Source: Pseudomonas sp. URMO17WK12:I11 (GTDB lineage: Bacteria > Pseudomonadota > Gammaproteobacteria > Pseudomonadales > Pseudomonadaceae). From it: DNA of 64,000 nt. The notes under the pieces were generated by a model, which was not told where the DNA came from, made no database searches, and saw only the letters and a list, made by a program, of their open reading frames with translations. Position 1 is the first letter of the stretch, and the number at the start of each line of letters is the position of its first letter. The position numbers were made by a program, and so were the translations under genes. Positions 8,385 through 16,897 of the stretch are shown one piece after another. The DNA is taken from the NCBI RefSeq assembly GCF_007677725.1, contig NZ_VEDF01000009.1, positions 62,001 through 126,000 of the forward strand. The letters are read 5' to 3'.

Positions 8385-8467
8385 GCAAAACACCTCGAGG
8401 GGTGGGGCTTAAGTTGTGCGCTTTGATAGCGGCAACGGGGTCAAGTTCCTCATGGCCAGGACTGTGC

Positions 8468-10141
8468 TCAGCCACAGACGCGCAGGACTTCTTCTGCGCA
8501 GGTCTGGCCAGCCTCCACCTTCGCCTCAGCGCAGCGGCGCAGGTCTATCAAGCCATCAGCCAATGCTTGTCGACGCAGTGCTCTCAGATCGGTGTCGGGA
8601 CCGATCAAGGCACGCAAGCTGTCGCTGGGTTGCAGCAGCTCGAACAAGCCCGTGCGGCCGTGAAAACCTGTGTCACGGCAGGTCCGGCAACCGCTCGCGG
8701 TACTCCCACGACAAGCGCTGCACAGCGTGCGTACCAGGCGCTGGGCCATGACGCCGGCCAGCGTGGCTTTGATCAGATAGTCGGCCACTCCCAATTCCTG
8801 CAAGCGAACGATGGCGGCGCAGGCATCATTGGTGTGCAGCGTCGATAGCACCAGGTGGCCGGTCAACGCCGCCTGCACGGCGACCAGCGCGGTTTCGCGG
8901 TCGCGAATTTCGCCGATCATGATGATGTCCGGATCTTGCCGCAGCAGGGCCCTGACCCCGCTGGCGAAATCCAGGTCGAGGGCCGGCTGCACCTGCAGCT
9001 GATTGAAAGCCGGCTCCAAGCGCTCGATCGGATCTTCGATGGTGCACACGTTGACCTGGGGTGTCGCCAGCGACTTGAGGCTGGCGTAGAGCGTGCTGCT
9101 CTTGCCGGAACCGGTGGGGCCGGTCACCAGAATGATGCCCTGGCGCGCGCTCAGCAGGCGCTGCCACTGCGCCAGCTGCTCGCCTGCCAGGCCCAGGCGC
9201 TCGAAGCCTTCCTGTAACTGTTGCGGGTCGAACAGGCGTAACACCAGCTTTTCGCCGAACGGCGTGGGCAGGGTGGACAAGCGCAGCTCGACTTCGCGAC
9301 CGCCCGGCAAACGGGTTTGCAGACGGCCGTCCTGTGGCAGACGTTTTTGTGCCACATCCATGCGCCCCAGGTGCTTCAAGCGGCTGATCAGCGCCAGGGT
9401 GACGCTCAAAGGAAAGGCGTAGACGTTGTGCAGCAGCCCATCGATGCGGTAGCGCAGCTGGCCACGCTCCTGGCGAGGCTCGAGATGAATGTCGCTGGCG
9501 CGCTGCTCAGCGGCATACTGCAACAGCCAGTCGACGATATGCATGATATGCGCATCGTCAGCGCTGACATCAGCCTGCCGGGCGCTCAGTTCGAGCAGGT
9601 GTTCGAGTTCGCCCAAACCTTCTGCCTGCTGGTGCTGCGCGTCTCTGACCGACTGCGCCAGGCGTTGAAATGACTGCGCCGCTTCGCGTATCTGCACAGG
9701 GCTGGCCAGCACGCGCCGGATCGGCCGGTCCATGCTGCGTGCCAGGTCGCTCAGCCAGTCCTCCTGATAGGGCTGGGCGCTGGCCACACTGATGCCGGCG
9801 GCGTCGGCTGCGACGATGAGGATGCCGTGGCGCTGGGCAAACGCCGGGGATATCAGGCCGCTGACTTGATTCAGGTCCAGCTGCAGCGGGTCGATGCGCA
9901 TGTACGGCTGCCCGACCTTGTCGGCCAGCCACTGACACAGGTAATCCAGGTCGAGCGGGTGGCCAGGCTGCCGCCGGCTTTGCAGGCCACAGGCGGCAAT
10001 CTGTTGCAACGGGTGGGCGGCAGGATGCGCGGTCGCGTGTTCGAGGATCAGCAGCGTGTCATTGGCATGCAGGTGGTAGTCGGCCAGCAGCGCTTGCAGC
10101 ACTGCGGCAAGGTCGAGGGAATCGTCGGTGGGGTTTTTCAT
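8468..10141 (-). CDS. GspE/PulE-type secretion ATPase
   Basis: A hexameric AAA-like ATPase of the type II secretion/type IV pilus family, 557 aa from ATG 10141. After an N-terminal domain come Walker A (VTGPTGSGKSS, near residue 340), the Asp box, Walker B (IIMIGEIRDRETA), His box (STLHTNDA) and a C-terminal tetracysteine zinc site (CSAC...CRTC). All catalytic motifs look intact. No other gsp, xcp or pil gene is next to it. A similar lone ATPase gene lies near gcv genes in other pseudomonads, as far as I recall. The start is uncertain because the frame is open to 10351, but the upstream part lacks family similarity. Confidence 0.88.
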   Translation of the reverse strand: MKNPTDDSLDLAAVLQALLADYHLHANDTLLILEHATAHPAAHPLQQIAACGLQSRRQPGHPLDLDYLCQWLADKVGQPYMRIDPLQLDLNQVSGLISPAFAQRHGILIVAADAAGISVASAQPYQEDWLSDLARSMDRPIRRVLASPVQIREAAQSFQRLAQSVRDAQHQQAEGLGELEHLLELSARQADVSADDAHIMHIVDWLLQYAAEQRASDIHLEPRQERGQLRYRIDGLLHNVYAFPLSVTLALISRLKHLGRMDVAQKRLPQDGRLQTRLPGGREVELRLSTLPTPFGEKLVLRLFDPQQLQEGFERLGLAGEQLAQWQRLLSARQGIILVTGPTGSGKSSTLYASLKSLATPQVNVCTIEDPIERLEPAFNQLQVQPALDLDFASGVRALLRQDPDIIMIGEIRDRETALVAVQAALTGHLVLSTLHTNDACAAIVRLQELGVADYLIKATLAGVMAQRLVRTLCSACRGSTASGCRTCRDTGFHGRTGLFELLQPSDSLRALIGPDTDLRALRRQALADGLIDLRRCAEAKVEAGQTCAEEVLRVCG

Positions 10142-10349
10142 GGTGGCGTCCGTGCCGTGTGGAGCGGAGAAGGTTAGTACCGCTTCATCGCTTCGCACAG
10201 GCCAGTACGTTTCACGATCTTGCAGCAGCCCTGGGCTTGCCAGCAAGGCTAACTCATGCCCGTTAAGGCGCGCTGAGTTGAAGTATGATTCGCGCTGACC
10301 AAGGGTATTGATCGCACGATGCGCTAAGCCTGCGATAGGAGAATTGACC

Positions 10350-10820
10350 ATGCAAAGCGAACTGGATAACTACGACCGGCGCATTCTCGAACTGCTGCAG
10401 GAGGATGCCTCGCTGTCCAGTGCGCAGATCGCCGAGCGTGTCGGGTTGTCGCAATCACCGTGCTGGCGCAGGATCCAACGGCTCAAGGAAGAGGGCATCA
10501 TTCGCGCCCAGGTGACTTTGCTCGACCGCAAGAAGATCGGCTTGAACACACAGATTTTTGCCGAGGTGAAACTCAACGCCCATGGGCGCTCGAATTTTAC
10601 CGAGTTCACCGAGGCCATTCGTGGCTTTCCCGAAGTGCTGGAATGCTACGTGCTGATGGGCTCAGTCGATTTTCTGTTGCGTATCGTGACTTCGGATATC
10701 GAGGCCTACGAACGGTTTTTCTTCGAAAAACTGTCCAATGTGCCAGGCATTCAGGAAGTGAACTCGATCGTCGCGCTGTCGCAGATCAAGTCCACCACCA
10801 GCTTGCCACTGGCCGGTTGA
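10350..10820 (+). CDS. Lrp/AsnC-family transcriptional regulator
   Basis: A feast/famine-type regulator, 156 aa. An N-terminal winged HTH spans about residues 5-60 (NYDRRILELLQEDASLSSAQIAERVGLSQS, then CWRRIQRLKEEGII), followed by the RAM/AsnC effector domain (ECYVLMGSVDFLLRIVTSDIEAYERFF). ATG 10350 has AGGAG nine bases upstream; the longer reading from 10308 does not. It is divergent from the GspE-type ATPase and convergent with the triphosphatase gene. It probably senses an amino acid; the targets are not evident from the sequence. Confidence 0.9.
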   Translation: MQSELDNYDRRILELLQEDASLSSAQIAERVGLSQSPCWRRIQRLKEEGIIRAQVTLLDRKKIGLNTQIFAEVKLNAHGRSNFTEFTEAIRGFPEVLECYVLMGSVDFLLRIVTSDIEAYERFFFEKLSNVPGIQEVNSIVALSQIKSTTSLPLAG

Positions 10821-10830
10821 GCAGGGTGGC

Positions 10831-10853
10831 GCCGCTCCCGTTGCGGGAGCGGC
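10831..10853. terminator. Bidirectional hairpin between lrp-type gene and triphosphatase gene
   Basis: A perfect 10-bp inverted repeat GCCGCTCCCG/CGGGAGCGGC with a three-base spacer sits in the 39-base gap between convergent genes. Position and strength suggest transcription termination in both directions, although no T-run is present. Confidence 0.6.
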
Positions 10854-10859
10854 TGATAT

Positions 10860-12227
10860 TCATGCCTTGAGCAGATGCTTCCAGCCGCGACTTTGGTCGA
10901 CCGCACGCGCCTGGTCGATGCGCGCTTCGAGCAGCTCATCGCTGATCGGCAGTTCGGCCAGCTCATGCAGCTTGCGCAGGTCGCCATACAGGCGGTCCAT
11001 CTGCGGCGCTTCCAGCACTTGGCGGGCATGGTGCAGCCAGGTCAACAGCTGTTCGATACGCGGCAGCTGCTCGGCCAGGTCTTCCGGACGCTGGGTATAG
11101 AGCGGCAGCTTCAGCGCGCGGCCTTCTTCACCTAGCAGGTGCGCCAGCCAGCTGGCCAGTTGCGCCTTGCCCTGACGCTCGCCGCGACCCTTGCGCTCTG
11201 CGGTCCAGGCGCGGGCCAGCAGCCAGCGCGATGTGTCCAGCGAGAACTGGCCCCAACGCACGTCTTCAAGTTCTTCGATGAACTGCTCGGGCGCGGCGCG
11301 ACGGATGTCTTCGTCGTCATTGCCGGCCTGCACCAATGGCCGCCAGTCTTCAAGCAGGGCATCGAGGCTGGCGCGCAGCTCACGCGTGCTGGCACGCGGC
11401 GCCGCCTGGCCAAGGCTCGCCACCAGCGCACGCAGTTCGGCAAGGCACTGCACCCAGTCCTGCAGCAAACGCCAGTGACCGTTGTGGCGGTATTGCTCGG
11501 CCAGGCGCTGGCTGCTGGCAAGCAATTGCCAGGCAAGCGCGCTGAAGGCGTCGTCCAGGGCCATTTCGGCGTCCAGCTCAACGGCCGGCAGGCCTAGGTC
11601 GTAGCTGTCCGGCTCCAGCAGGCGGTACCCGCGCTCGGCCTTGCTGATATCGCAAGGCATCAACGGCAGGCTGGCGGCCAGTTCAGCGGCCAGCTCCAGC
11701 AGTGCCTGGGGTTCACCCTCGCGCAGCTCCAGTTCCAGTTCGCAGATTGCTTCCTTGCGCTTGCCGGCTACGACGAAGCCCTGGTCCAGCGCGGCCTCGA
11801 TCACCACCTTGCTTTTGCCGCGGCCCCAGGCGATTTCCGCGTACTCACGGGTGAAATCGGTGGTGAACAGGGGCTTGATGGTTTTTTTGTCCAGCGCGGC
11901 CAGTTGCTCGGGCCAGCAAGTGGCATCGAGCTTTTTCAGGTCGAGCTTGGGCTTGTCCAGGTTCCACTCGTACTCGTTGCGCTCGGACAGGCCCGCCACG
12001 CTCTGGCCGCGGCACTTGAGGGTCTGGATGACCACATCGCCATCGCGGCGCAGGCGCAGGGCCACGCGGGCGGCGGACAGCTCGCGCTCGGGCGTGTCGA
12101 AGTACTGGTTGGTCAGTTCGCGGGTCTGCCAGCCGGACTTGTTGCGCTTTTTCAGCAGAGGGTGCTCGCGCAGGGCGGCAAGGGTCTCGCGGCTGGCGCG
12201 GAGCTTGAGTTCGGTTTCTTTGTGCAT
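10860..12227 (-). CDS. CYTH-CHAD inorganic triphosphatase
   Basis: A YgiF-type protein of 455 aa. The N-terminal CYTH (triphosphate tunnel) domain starts with the diagnostic ExExK signature at residues 4-8 (ETELK) and continues through NQYFDTPERELSAARVALRLR. The C-terminal CHAD domain, rich in His/Arg helices, is seen in RHNGHWRLLQDWVQCLAELRAL and in the last 100 residues. It hydrolyses tripolyphosphate in E. coli; CHAD domains bind polyphosphate. Single-gene unit, convergent with the Lrp-type gene and divergent from argE (115 bases between starts). Confidence 0.87.
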   Translation of the reverse strand: MHKETELKLRASRETLAALREHPLLKKRNKSGWQTRELTNQYFDTPERELSAARVALRLRRDGDVVIQTLKCRGQSVAGLSERNEYEWNLDKPKLDLKKLDATCWPEQLAALDKKTIKPLFTTDFTREYAEIAWGRGKSKVVIEAALDQGFVVAGKRKEAICELELELREGEPQALLELAAELAASLPLMPCDISKAERGYRLLEPDSYDLGLPAVELDAEMALDDAFSALAWQLLASSQRLAEQYRHNGHWRLLQDWVQCLAELRALVASLGQAAPRASTRELRASLDALLEDWRPLVQAGNDDEDIRRAAPEQFIEELEDVRWGQFSLDTSRWLLARAWTAERKGRGERQGKAQLASWLAHLLGEEGRALKLPLYTQRPEDLAEQLPRIEQLLTWLHHARQVLEAPQMDRLYGDLRKLHELAELPISDELLEARIDQARAVDQSRGWKHLLKA

Positions 12228-12342
12228 CGCAGGCTCGAAGGAGGGGCATCGTTGTCAGGCAGTCTACAGGAGTCGGCCGGCAACGGTTTATTCCAGACGG
12301 CGGATAGTCCTATGATGGGCAACGCTTCCGAGGAGTATGCGC

Positions 12343-13485
12343 ATGCCGTTGCCGACACTGAAAGACCAGTTTGCCGCTCTGATCGCGGCGCCCTCGGTGA
12401 GTTGCACCCAGCCTGCGCTTGACCAGAGCAACCGTCAGGTCATCGACCTGCTCGCCGGCTGGCTGGGCGACCTGGGGTTCAATTGCGATATCCGCCAAGT
12501 GACGCCGGGCAAGTTCAACCTGCTCGCCAGCCGCGGCACCGGCCCTGGCGGCTTGGTACTGGCCGGCCACAGCGACACGGTGCCGTTCGATGAGCAACTG
12601 TGGAACAGTGACCCGCTGAAACTGACCGAGCTCGAGGGGCGTTGGGTCGGCCTGGGCAGCTGTGACATGAAGGGTTTTTTCGCCCTGGTGATCGAGGCGG
12701 TGATCCCATTGCTGGCGCACGATTTCAAGCAGCCGCTGCTGATTCTTGCAACGTGCGACGAGGAAAGCTCCATGTCCGGCGCCCGCGCGTTGGCCGAGGC
12801 CGGCCAGCCGCTCGGCCGTGCGGCGGTGATCGGCGAGCCCACTGGCCTGCGTCCGATCCGCATGCACAAGGGCATTCTGATGGACCGCATCGATATTCTC
12901 GGGCGCAGCGGTCATTCTTCTGATCCAAGCCTGGGCCACAGCGCCCTGGAAGCCATGCATGCGGTGATGGGCGAGCTGATGACCCTGCGCGGGCAATGGC
13001 AGGAAACCTACCGCAATCCGCAGTTCAGCGTACCCACCCCGACGCTCAACTTCGGCTGCATCCATGGCGGCGACAATCCCAATCGCATCTGCGGGCAGTG
13101 CGCCCTGGAATTCGACCTACGCCCGTTACCGGGAATGGATGCTGCGCAACTGCGCGCCACCATCAGCGAAAAACTGCGCCCGCTAGCCGAGCGTCACCAG
13201 GTGCGTATCGACTATGCGCCGCTGTTCCCCGAGGTACCGGCTTTCGAGCAGGCGGCCGATGCCGAGCTGGTGCAGGTGGCCGAGCGCCTGACCGGTCATC
13301 GCGCCGAGGCGGTGGCGTTCGGTACCGAAGCGCCTTATCTTCAGCAGCTCGGTTGCCAGACCATCGTGCTCGGCCCTGGTGACATCGCCTGCGCTCACCA
13401 GCCTGGCGAGTATCTGGAAATGTCACGTATCGAGCCGACCGTGCGTCTATTGCGTGAACTGATTGGGCACTATTGCCTGAAGTAA
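12343..13485 (+). CDS. argE: Acetylornithine deacetylase
   Basis: A zinc amidohydrolase (M20 family) that releases ornithine from N-acetylornithine in arginine synthesis, 380 aa. Metal and catalytic motifs are present: AGHSDTVPFD, GSCDMKGFF, CDEESSMSGA and the terminal ACAHQPGEY. ATG 12343 is preferred over ATG 12337 because AGGAG (12331-12335) is seven bases before the former and only one before the latter. argA follows after 126 bases. Presence of argE together with argA fits the linear rather than recycling route, although pseudomonads often keep argJ too. Confidence 0.9.
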   Translation: MPLPTLKDQFAALIAAPSVSCTQPALDQSNRQVIDLLAGWLGDLGFNCDIRQVTPGKFNLLASRGTGPGGLVLAGHSDTVPFDEQLWNSDPLKLTELEGRWVGLGSCDMKGFFALVIEAVIPLLAHDFKQPLLILATCDEESSMSGARALAEAGQPLGRAAVIGEPTGLRPIRMHKGILMDRIDILGRSGHSSDPSLGHSALEAMHAVMGELMTLRGQWQETYRNPQFSVPTPTLNFGCIHGGDNPNRICGQCALEFDLRPLPGMDAAQLRATISEKLRPLAERHQVRIDYAPLFPEVPAFEQAADAELVQVAERLTGHRAEAVAFGTEAPYLQQLGCQTIVLGPGDIACAHQPGEYLEMSRIEPTVRLLRELIGHYCLK

Positions 13486-13611
13486 ACGTCCACCCCCTTG
13501 ATTCGTTATTGCCTGAAGGAGACCGCGCGTGACCGCAAGCCTGTTCCGACGATGATCTTGAACGCCGTGTGATCCCACCGTTCTCCGTCCACTTTATCCA
13601 CAGGCCCTGTC

Positions 13612-14910
13612 ATGCCCGAATACGTCAACTGGCTGCGTCATGCCTCCCCTTACATCAATGCCCATCGCGACTGCACCTTTGTCGTCATGCTCCCCGGCGA
13701 TGGCGTCGAGCATCCCAACTTCGGCAACATCGTTCACGACCTGGTGCTGCTGCACAGCCTGGGCGTGCGCCTGGTGCTGGTGCATGGCTCGCGTCCGCAG
13801 ATCGAAAGCCGCCTGGCCGAGCGCGGCCTGACCCCGCACTATCACCGCGGCATGCGCATCACCGACGCGGCCACCCTGGATTGCGTGATCGATGCCGTCG
13901 GTGCCCTGCGCCTGGCCATCGAAGCACGCCTGTCGATGGATATCGCCGCCTCGCCCATGCAGGGCTCGCGCCTGCGTGTGGCGTCCGGCAACCTGGTCAC
14001 GGCGCGGCCGATCGGCGTGCTCGAAGGGGTGGACTATCACCATACCGGCGAAGTGCGCCGGGTCGACCGCAAGGGTATCAGCCGCCTGCTCGATGAGCGC
14101 TCCATCGTGCTGCTGTCGCCGCTGGGCTATTCGCCTACCGGTGAAATCTTCAACCTGGCTTGCGAAGATGTCGCCACCCGCGCGGCCATCGAATTGAGCG
14201 CCGACAAGCTGCTGCTGTTCGGCGCCGAGCCTGGCCTGCTGGATGAAAGCGGCAAGCTGGTGCGTGAGCTGCGCCCGCAGCAGATTCCCCCGCATCTGGC
14301 GCGCCTGGGCAGCGATTATCAAGGCGAGCTGCTCGATGCCGCTGCCCAGGCCTGCAAAGGTGGCGTGGCGCGCAGCCACATCGTCAGTTATGCCGAAAAC
14401 GGCGCGCTGCTGACCGAGCTGTTCACCCGCGAAGGTGGCGGTACGCTGGTGTCCCAGGAGCAATTCGAGGTGGTGCGCGAGGCGACCATCGAGGACGTCG
14501 GCGGCCTGCTCGACCTGATCAGCCCGCTGGAAGAGCAGGGCATTCTGGTGCGCCGTTCACGCGAAGTGCTCGAACGTGAAATCGAGCAGTTCAGTGTGGT
14601 CGAGCGTGAGGGCATGATCATCGCCTGTGCGGCGCTGTATCCGATTGCCGACTCCCAGGCCGGCGAACTCGCCTGCCTGGCAGTGAACCCGGAATACCGC
14701 CACGGGGGGCGCGGCGATGAGCTGCTTGAGCGCATCGAGGAGCGCGCGCGGCAGTTGGGGATCAATACGCTGTTCGTGCTTACCACCCGGACTGCGCATT
14801 GGTTCCGCGAGCGCGGCTTCGCACCCAGCGGCGTCGAGCGGCTGCCGGCGGCGCGCGCTTCGTTGTACAACTACCAGCGCAACTCGAAGATTTTCGAGAA
14901 GACGCTCTAA
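13612..14910 (+). CDS. argA: N-acetylglutamate synthase (amino-acid N-acetyltransferase)
   Basis: Catalyses the first step of arginine synthesis, acetyl-CoA plus glutamate to N-acetylglutamate; 432 aa. The N-terminal amino-acid-kinase-like domain (about 1-290; LVLVHGSRPQIESRL) binds the arginine inhibitor, and the C-terminal GNAT domain (about 295-432) carries the acetyl-CoA loop region (LAVNPEYRHGGRGDELL). No strong ribosome-binding site is visible before ATG 13612. The gene lies downstream of argE in the same direction and ends at a strong hairpin. Confidence 0.95.
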   Translation: MPEYVNWLRHASPYINAHRDCTFVVMLPGDGVEHPNFGNIVHDLVLLHSLGVRLVLVHGSRPQIESRLAERGLTPHYHRGMRITDAATLDCVIDAVGALRLAIEARLSMDIAASPMQGSRLRVASGNLVTARPIGVLEGVDYHHTGEVRRVDRKGISRLLDERSIVLLSPLGYSPTGEIFNLACEDVATRAAIELSADKLLLFGAEPGLLDESGKLVRELRPQQIPPHLARLGSDYQGELLDAAAQACKGGVARSHIVSYAENGALLTELFTREGGGTLVSQEQFEVVREATIEDVGGLLDLISPLEEQGILVRRSREVLEREIEQFSVVEREGMIIACAALYPIADSQAGELACLAVNPEYRHGGRGDELLERIEERARQLGINTLFVLTTRTAHWFRERGFAPSGVERLPAARASLYNYQRNSKIFEKTL

Positions 14911-14917
14911 GCCTGCA

Positions 14918-14937
14918 CCGCCCCCAAGTGGGGGCGG
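14918..14937. terminator. Bidirectional hairpin between argA and spuI
   Basis: A perfect 8-bp stem CCGCCCCC/GGGGGCGG with loop AAGT lies in the 36-base gap between the convergent argA and glutamylpolyamine synthetase genes. It probably terminates both, though it lacks a T-run. Confidence 0.6.
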
Positions 14938-14946
14938 CACTTCGAC

Positions 14947-16323
14947 TCATACGGTATGCAGATACCAGTTGTACTCGAGGTCGGAGATCGAATGCTCGAA
15001 CTCCTCCAGCTCGCTTTCCTTGCACGCGACGAAGATGTCGATGTACTTCGGATCGATGTACTTGTTCAGGATTTCACTGTCGTCCAGCTCGCGCAGCGCA
15101 TCGCGCAGGTTGTTCGGCAGGCTCTGCTCCAGCTGCTCGTAGGAGTTGCCTTCGATCGGCTCGCCCGGTTCGATCTTGTTGGTCAGGCCATGGTGCACGC
15201 CGGCAAGCACGGCGGCCATCATCAGGTACGGGTTGGCGTCGGCACCGGCTACGCGGTGTTCGATGCGCACGGCGTCCGGTGAGCCGGTCGGTACGCGCAA
15301 TGCCACGGTCCGGTTGTCCAGACCCCAGCTCGGCGCGTTCGGCACGTAGAACTGTGCGCCGAAGCGACGGTACGAGTTGACGTTCGGGCAGAGGAACGCC
15401 ATGGACGCGGGCAGGGTCTCGAGCACACCGCCGACAGCGTGACGTAGCGCGGCGTTCTGCTCGGGATCCTCGCTGGTGAAGATGTTGTTGCCATCTTTGT
15501 CCAGCACGGAAATGTGTACATGCAGGCCATTGCCAGCCTGACCCGGGTAGGGCTTGGCCATGAAGGTGGTGTCCATTTCATGGTCGTAGGCGATGTTCTT
15601 GATCAGGCGCTTGAGCAGCACCGCGTAGTCGCAGGCCTTGAGCGGATCGGGAACGTGATGCAGGTTGACTTCGAACTGCGCCGGGGCGCTTTCCTTGACG
15701 ATCGCGTCGGCAGGGATGCCCTGCTCCTTGGCGCCTTCGAGGATGTCCTGCAGGCAGTCGGCGTATTCGTCGAGGTCGTCGATCAGGTACACCTGGGTCG
15801 ACTGCGGGCGTTTACCGGAGATGGGCGAGCGCGGCGGCTGTGGTCGGCCGTTCACGTTCTCCTGGTCGATCAGGTAGAACTCCAGCTCGAAAGCGGCGCA
15901 GATGGTCAGGCCCATGTCGGTGAACTTGCTCACCACCTGGCGCAACACTTCACGCGGGTCGGCGAAGAACGGCTCGCCTTCGATTTCGTGCATGGTCATC
16001 AGCAGCTGCGCAGTGGGGCGCTTCTGCCAAGGTTCGTTGGAAAGGGTGTCCGGAATCGGATAGCAGATGCGGTCTGCGTCGCCGATGTCCAGGCCGAGCC
16101 CGGTGCTTTCGACGGTAGAACCGTTGATGTCCAGGGCAAAGAGGGAGGCAGGCAGGTTGATGCCTTTTTCGTAAACCTTGTGGAGGCTGGTGCGCTCAAT
16201 GCGCTTGCCACGCACCACACCATTCATATCTGCAATCAGAAGGTCAACGTAGAGAACCTCAGGATGTTCCTTAAGGAACGCGTTCGCTTCGTTAAGCTGA
16301 ACGGCACGCGGGGGTACCGACAT
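14947..16323 (-). CDS. spuI: Glutamylpolyamine synthetase (glutamine synthetase family)
   Basis: A glutamine-synthetase-fold ligase, 458 aa, that probably gamma-glutamylates a polyamine or diamine in its catabolism. Family segments seen are VLYVDLLIADMNGVVRGKRI near the N-terminus, AAFELEFYLI, GNGLHVHISVLD, the nucleotide-binding region and RIEHRVAGADANPYLMMAAVLAG. The start has AAGGTG upstream. It is divergent from a paralogue (16898), like the spuI/spuA-B arrangement of P. aeruginosa. The symbol follows that synteny. The exact substrate (putrescine, cadaverine, spermidine, ethanolamine) is not readable. Confidence 0.8.
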   Translation of the reverse strand: MSVPPRAVQLNEANAFLKEHPEVLYVDLLIADMNGVVRGKRIERTSLHKVYEKGINLPASLFALDINGSTVESTGLGLDIGDADRICYPIPDTLSNEPWQKRPTAQLLMTMHEIEGEPFFADPREVLRQVVSKFTDMGLTICAAFELEFYLIDQENVNGRPQPPRSPISGKRPQSTQVYLIDDLDEYADCLQDILEGAKEQGIPADAIVKESAPAQFEVNLHHVPDPLKACDYAVLLKRLIKNIAYDHEMDTTFMAKPYPGQAGNGLHVHISVLDKDGNNIFTSEDPEQNAALRHAVGGVLETLPASMAFLCPNVNSYRRFGAQFYVPNAPSWGLDNRTVALRVPTGSPDAVRIEHRVAGADANPYLMMAAVLAGVHHGLTNKIEPGEPIEGNSYEQLEQSLPNNLRDALRELDDSEILNKYIDPKYIDIFVACKESELEEFEHSISDLEYNWYLHTV

Positions 16324-16897
16324 GATGCAACACCTTTGTTGTTAAAAATATCAATCAAGGGGGGCTTGCAGGTCCAGTCAATCGAAAAGACAAACTGATG
16401 TCAAGCCAACCCCGTGATGCCCTGAAATGGCACAGCGACGGCAGATTTGCTGCATATCGGGGCGCGCCATTATCCGCTATTTCCCGCTCGAAGAGCTATC
16501 TCCGCCAAGCCGTGTTTTATTTTTTACGGAAGAGTTGTGTAAAAAAATTAACAAGGCTAAGCTCGGACGCAACCCAAAACACAATAATACGAGGGTCACA
16601 TGGTCCGCCTGTCGCGACCTGAATGCGCTGCCTGCGCAGTGCAGCCCGGTCTTCCTGACGTGCTCGCAGATGCCGCTAAAGCAGTGGCCGCCGTGGTCGC
16701 AATAATTGACGTTATGCGTCTGTGCGTCTTCCCTCGTTACGCTTTTTCGTTGCTCTTCTCGTACTCCTGCCCTTCGATGCCACCTTGGACACGCTTGATT
16801 TCAGTGTATCCACAGTGCGCCTGTGCGTGGGTTTTTGCTTTAGCAATCTACTCCATCCAGAATCAGAGCGCGGACCACCTTACCTCCTGAGGTATTT
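16324..16897. promoter_or_regulatory. 574-base divergent control region between spuI and spuB
   Basis: The longest gene-free stretch of the window. It holds both promoters for the divergent ligase genes. An A+T-rich tract (about 16510-16590) is the best place for promoter elements. An inverted repeat CACAG/CTGTG lies at 16811-16825. A hairpin TACCTC/GAGGTA (16881-16894) covers the spuB ribosome-binding site. A 96-codon open frame (16600-16890) is present but looks non-coding. In P. aeruginosa the amidotransferase gene spuA lies at this place; no remnant is recognisable. Confidence 0.6.
16881..16894 (+). promoter_or_regulatory. spuB: Hairpin covering the spuB ribosome-binding site
   Basis: TACCTC (16881-16886) and GAGGTA (16889-16894) are perfectly complementary, and the second arm is itself the Shine-Dalgarno sequence placed before ATG 16898. 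Folding would hide the site, so translation could depend on unfolding or on upstream ribosomes. The tight loop makes stability uncertain. Confidence 0.4.

Noticed and set aside
13594..13602. Perfect DnaA-box-like 9-mer TTATCCACA just upstream of argA
   Set aside because: A second copy occurs inside ptsP (57721-57729); isolated 9-mers are expected by chance in 64 kb and no cluster or A+T-rich unwinding region accompanies them.
16429..16444. Sigma-54-like element TGGCAC...GGCA
   Set aside because: The -12 part matches poorly (CGGCA instead of TTGCA) and it lies about 470 bases before spuB; insufficient support.
16600..16890. 96-codon frame with GAGGG upstream in the spuI-spuB spacer
   Set aside because: Composition is unlike neighbouring proteins (many Cys, Trp and rare combinations) and shows no domain; more likely untranslated leader. 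Ribosome profiling could overturn this.
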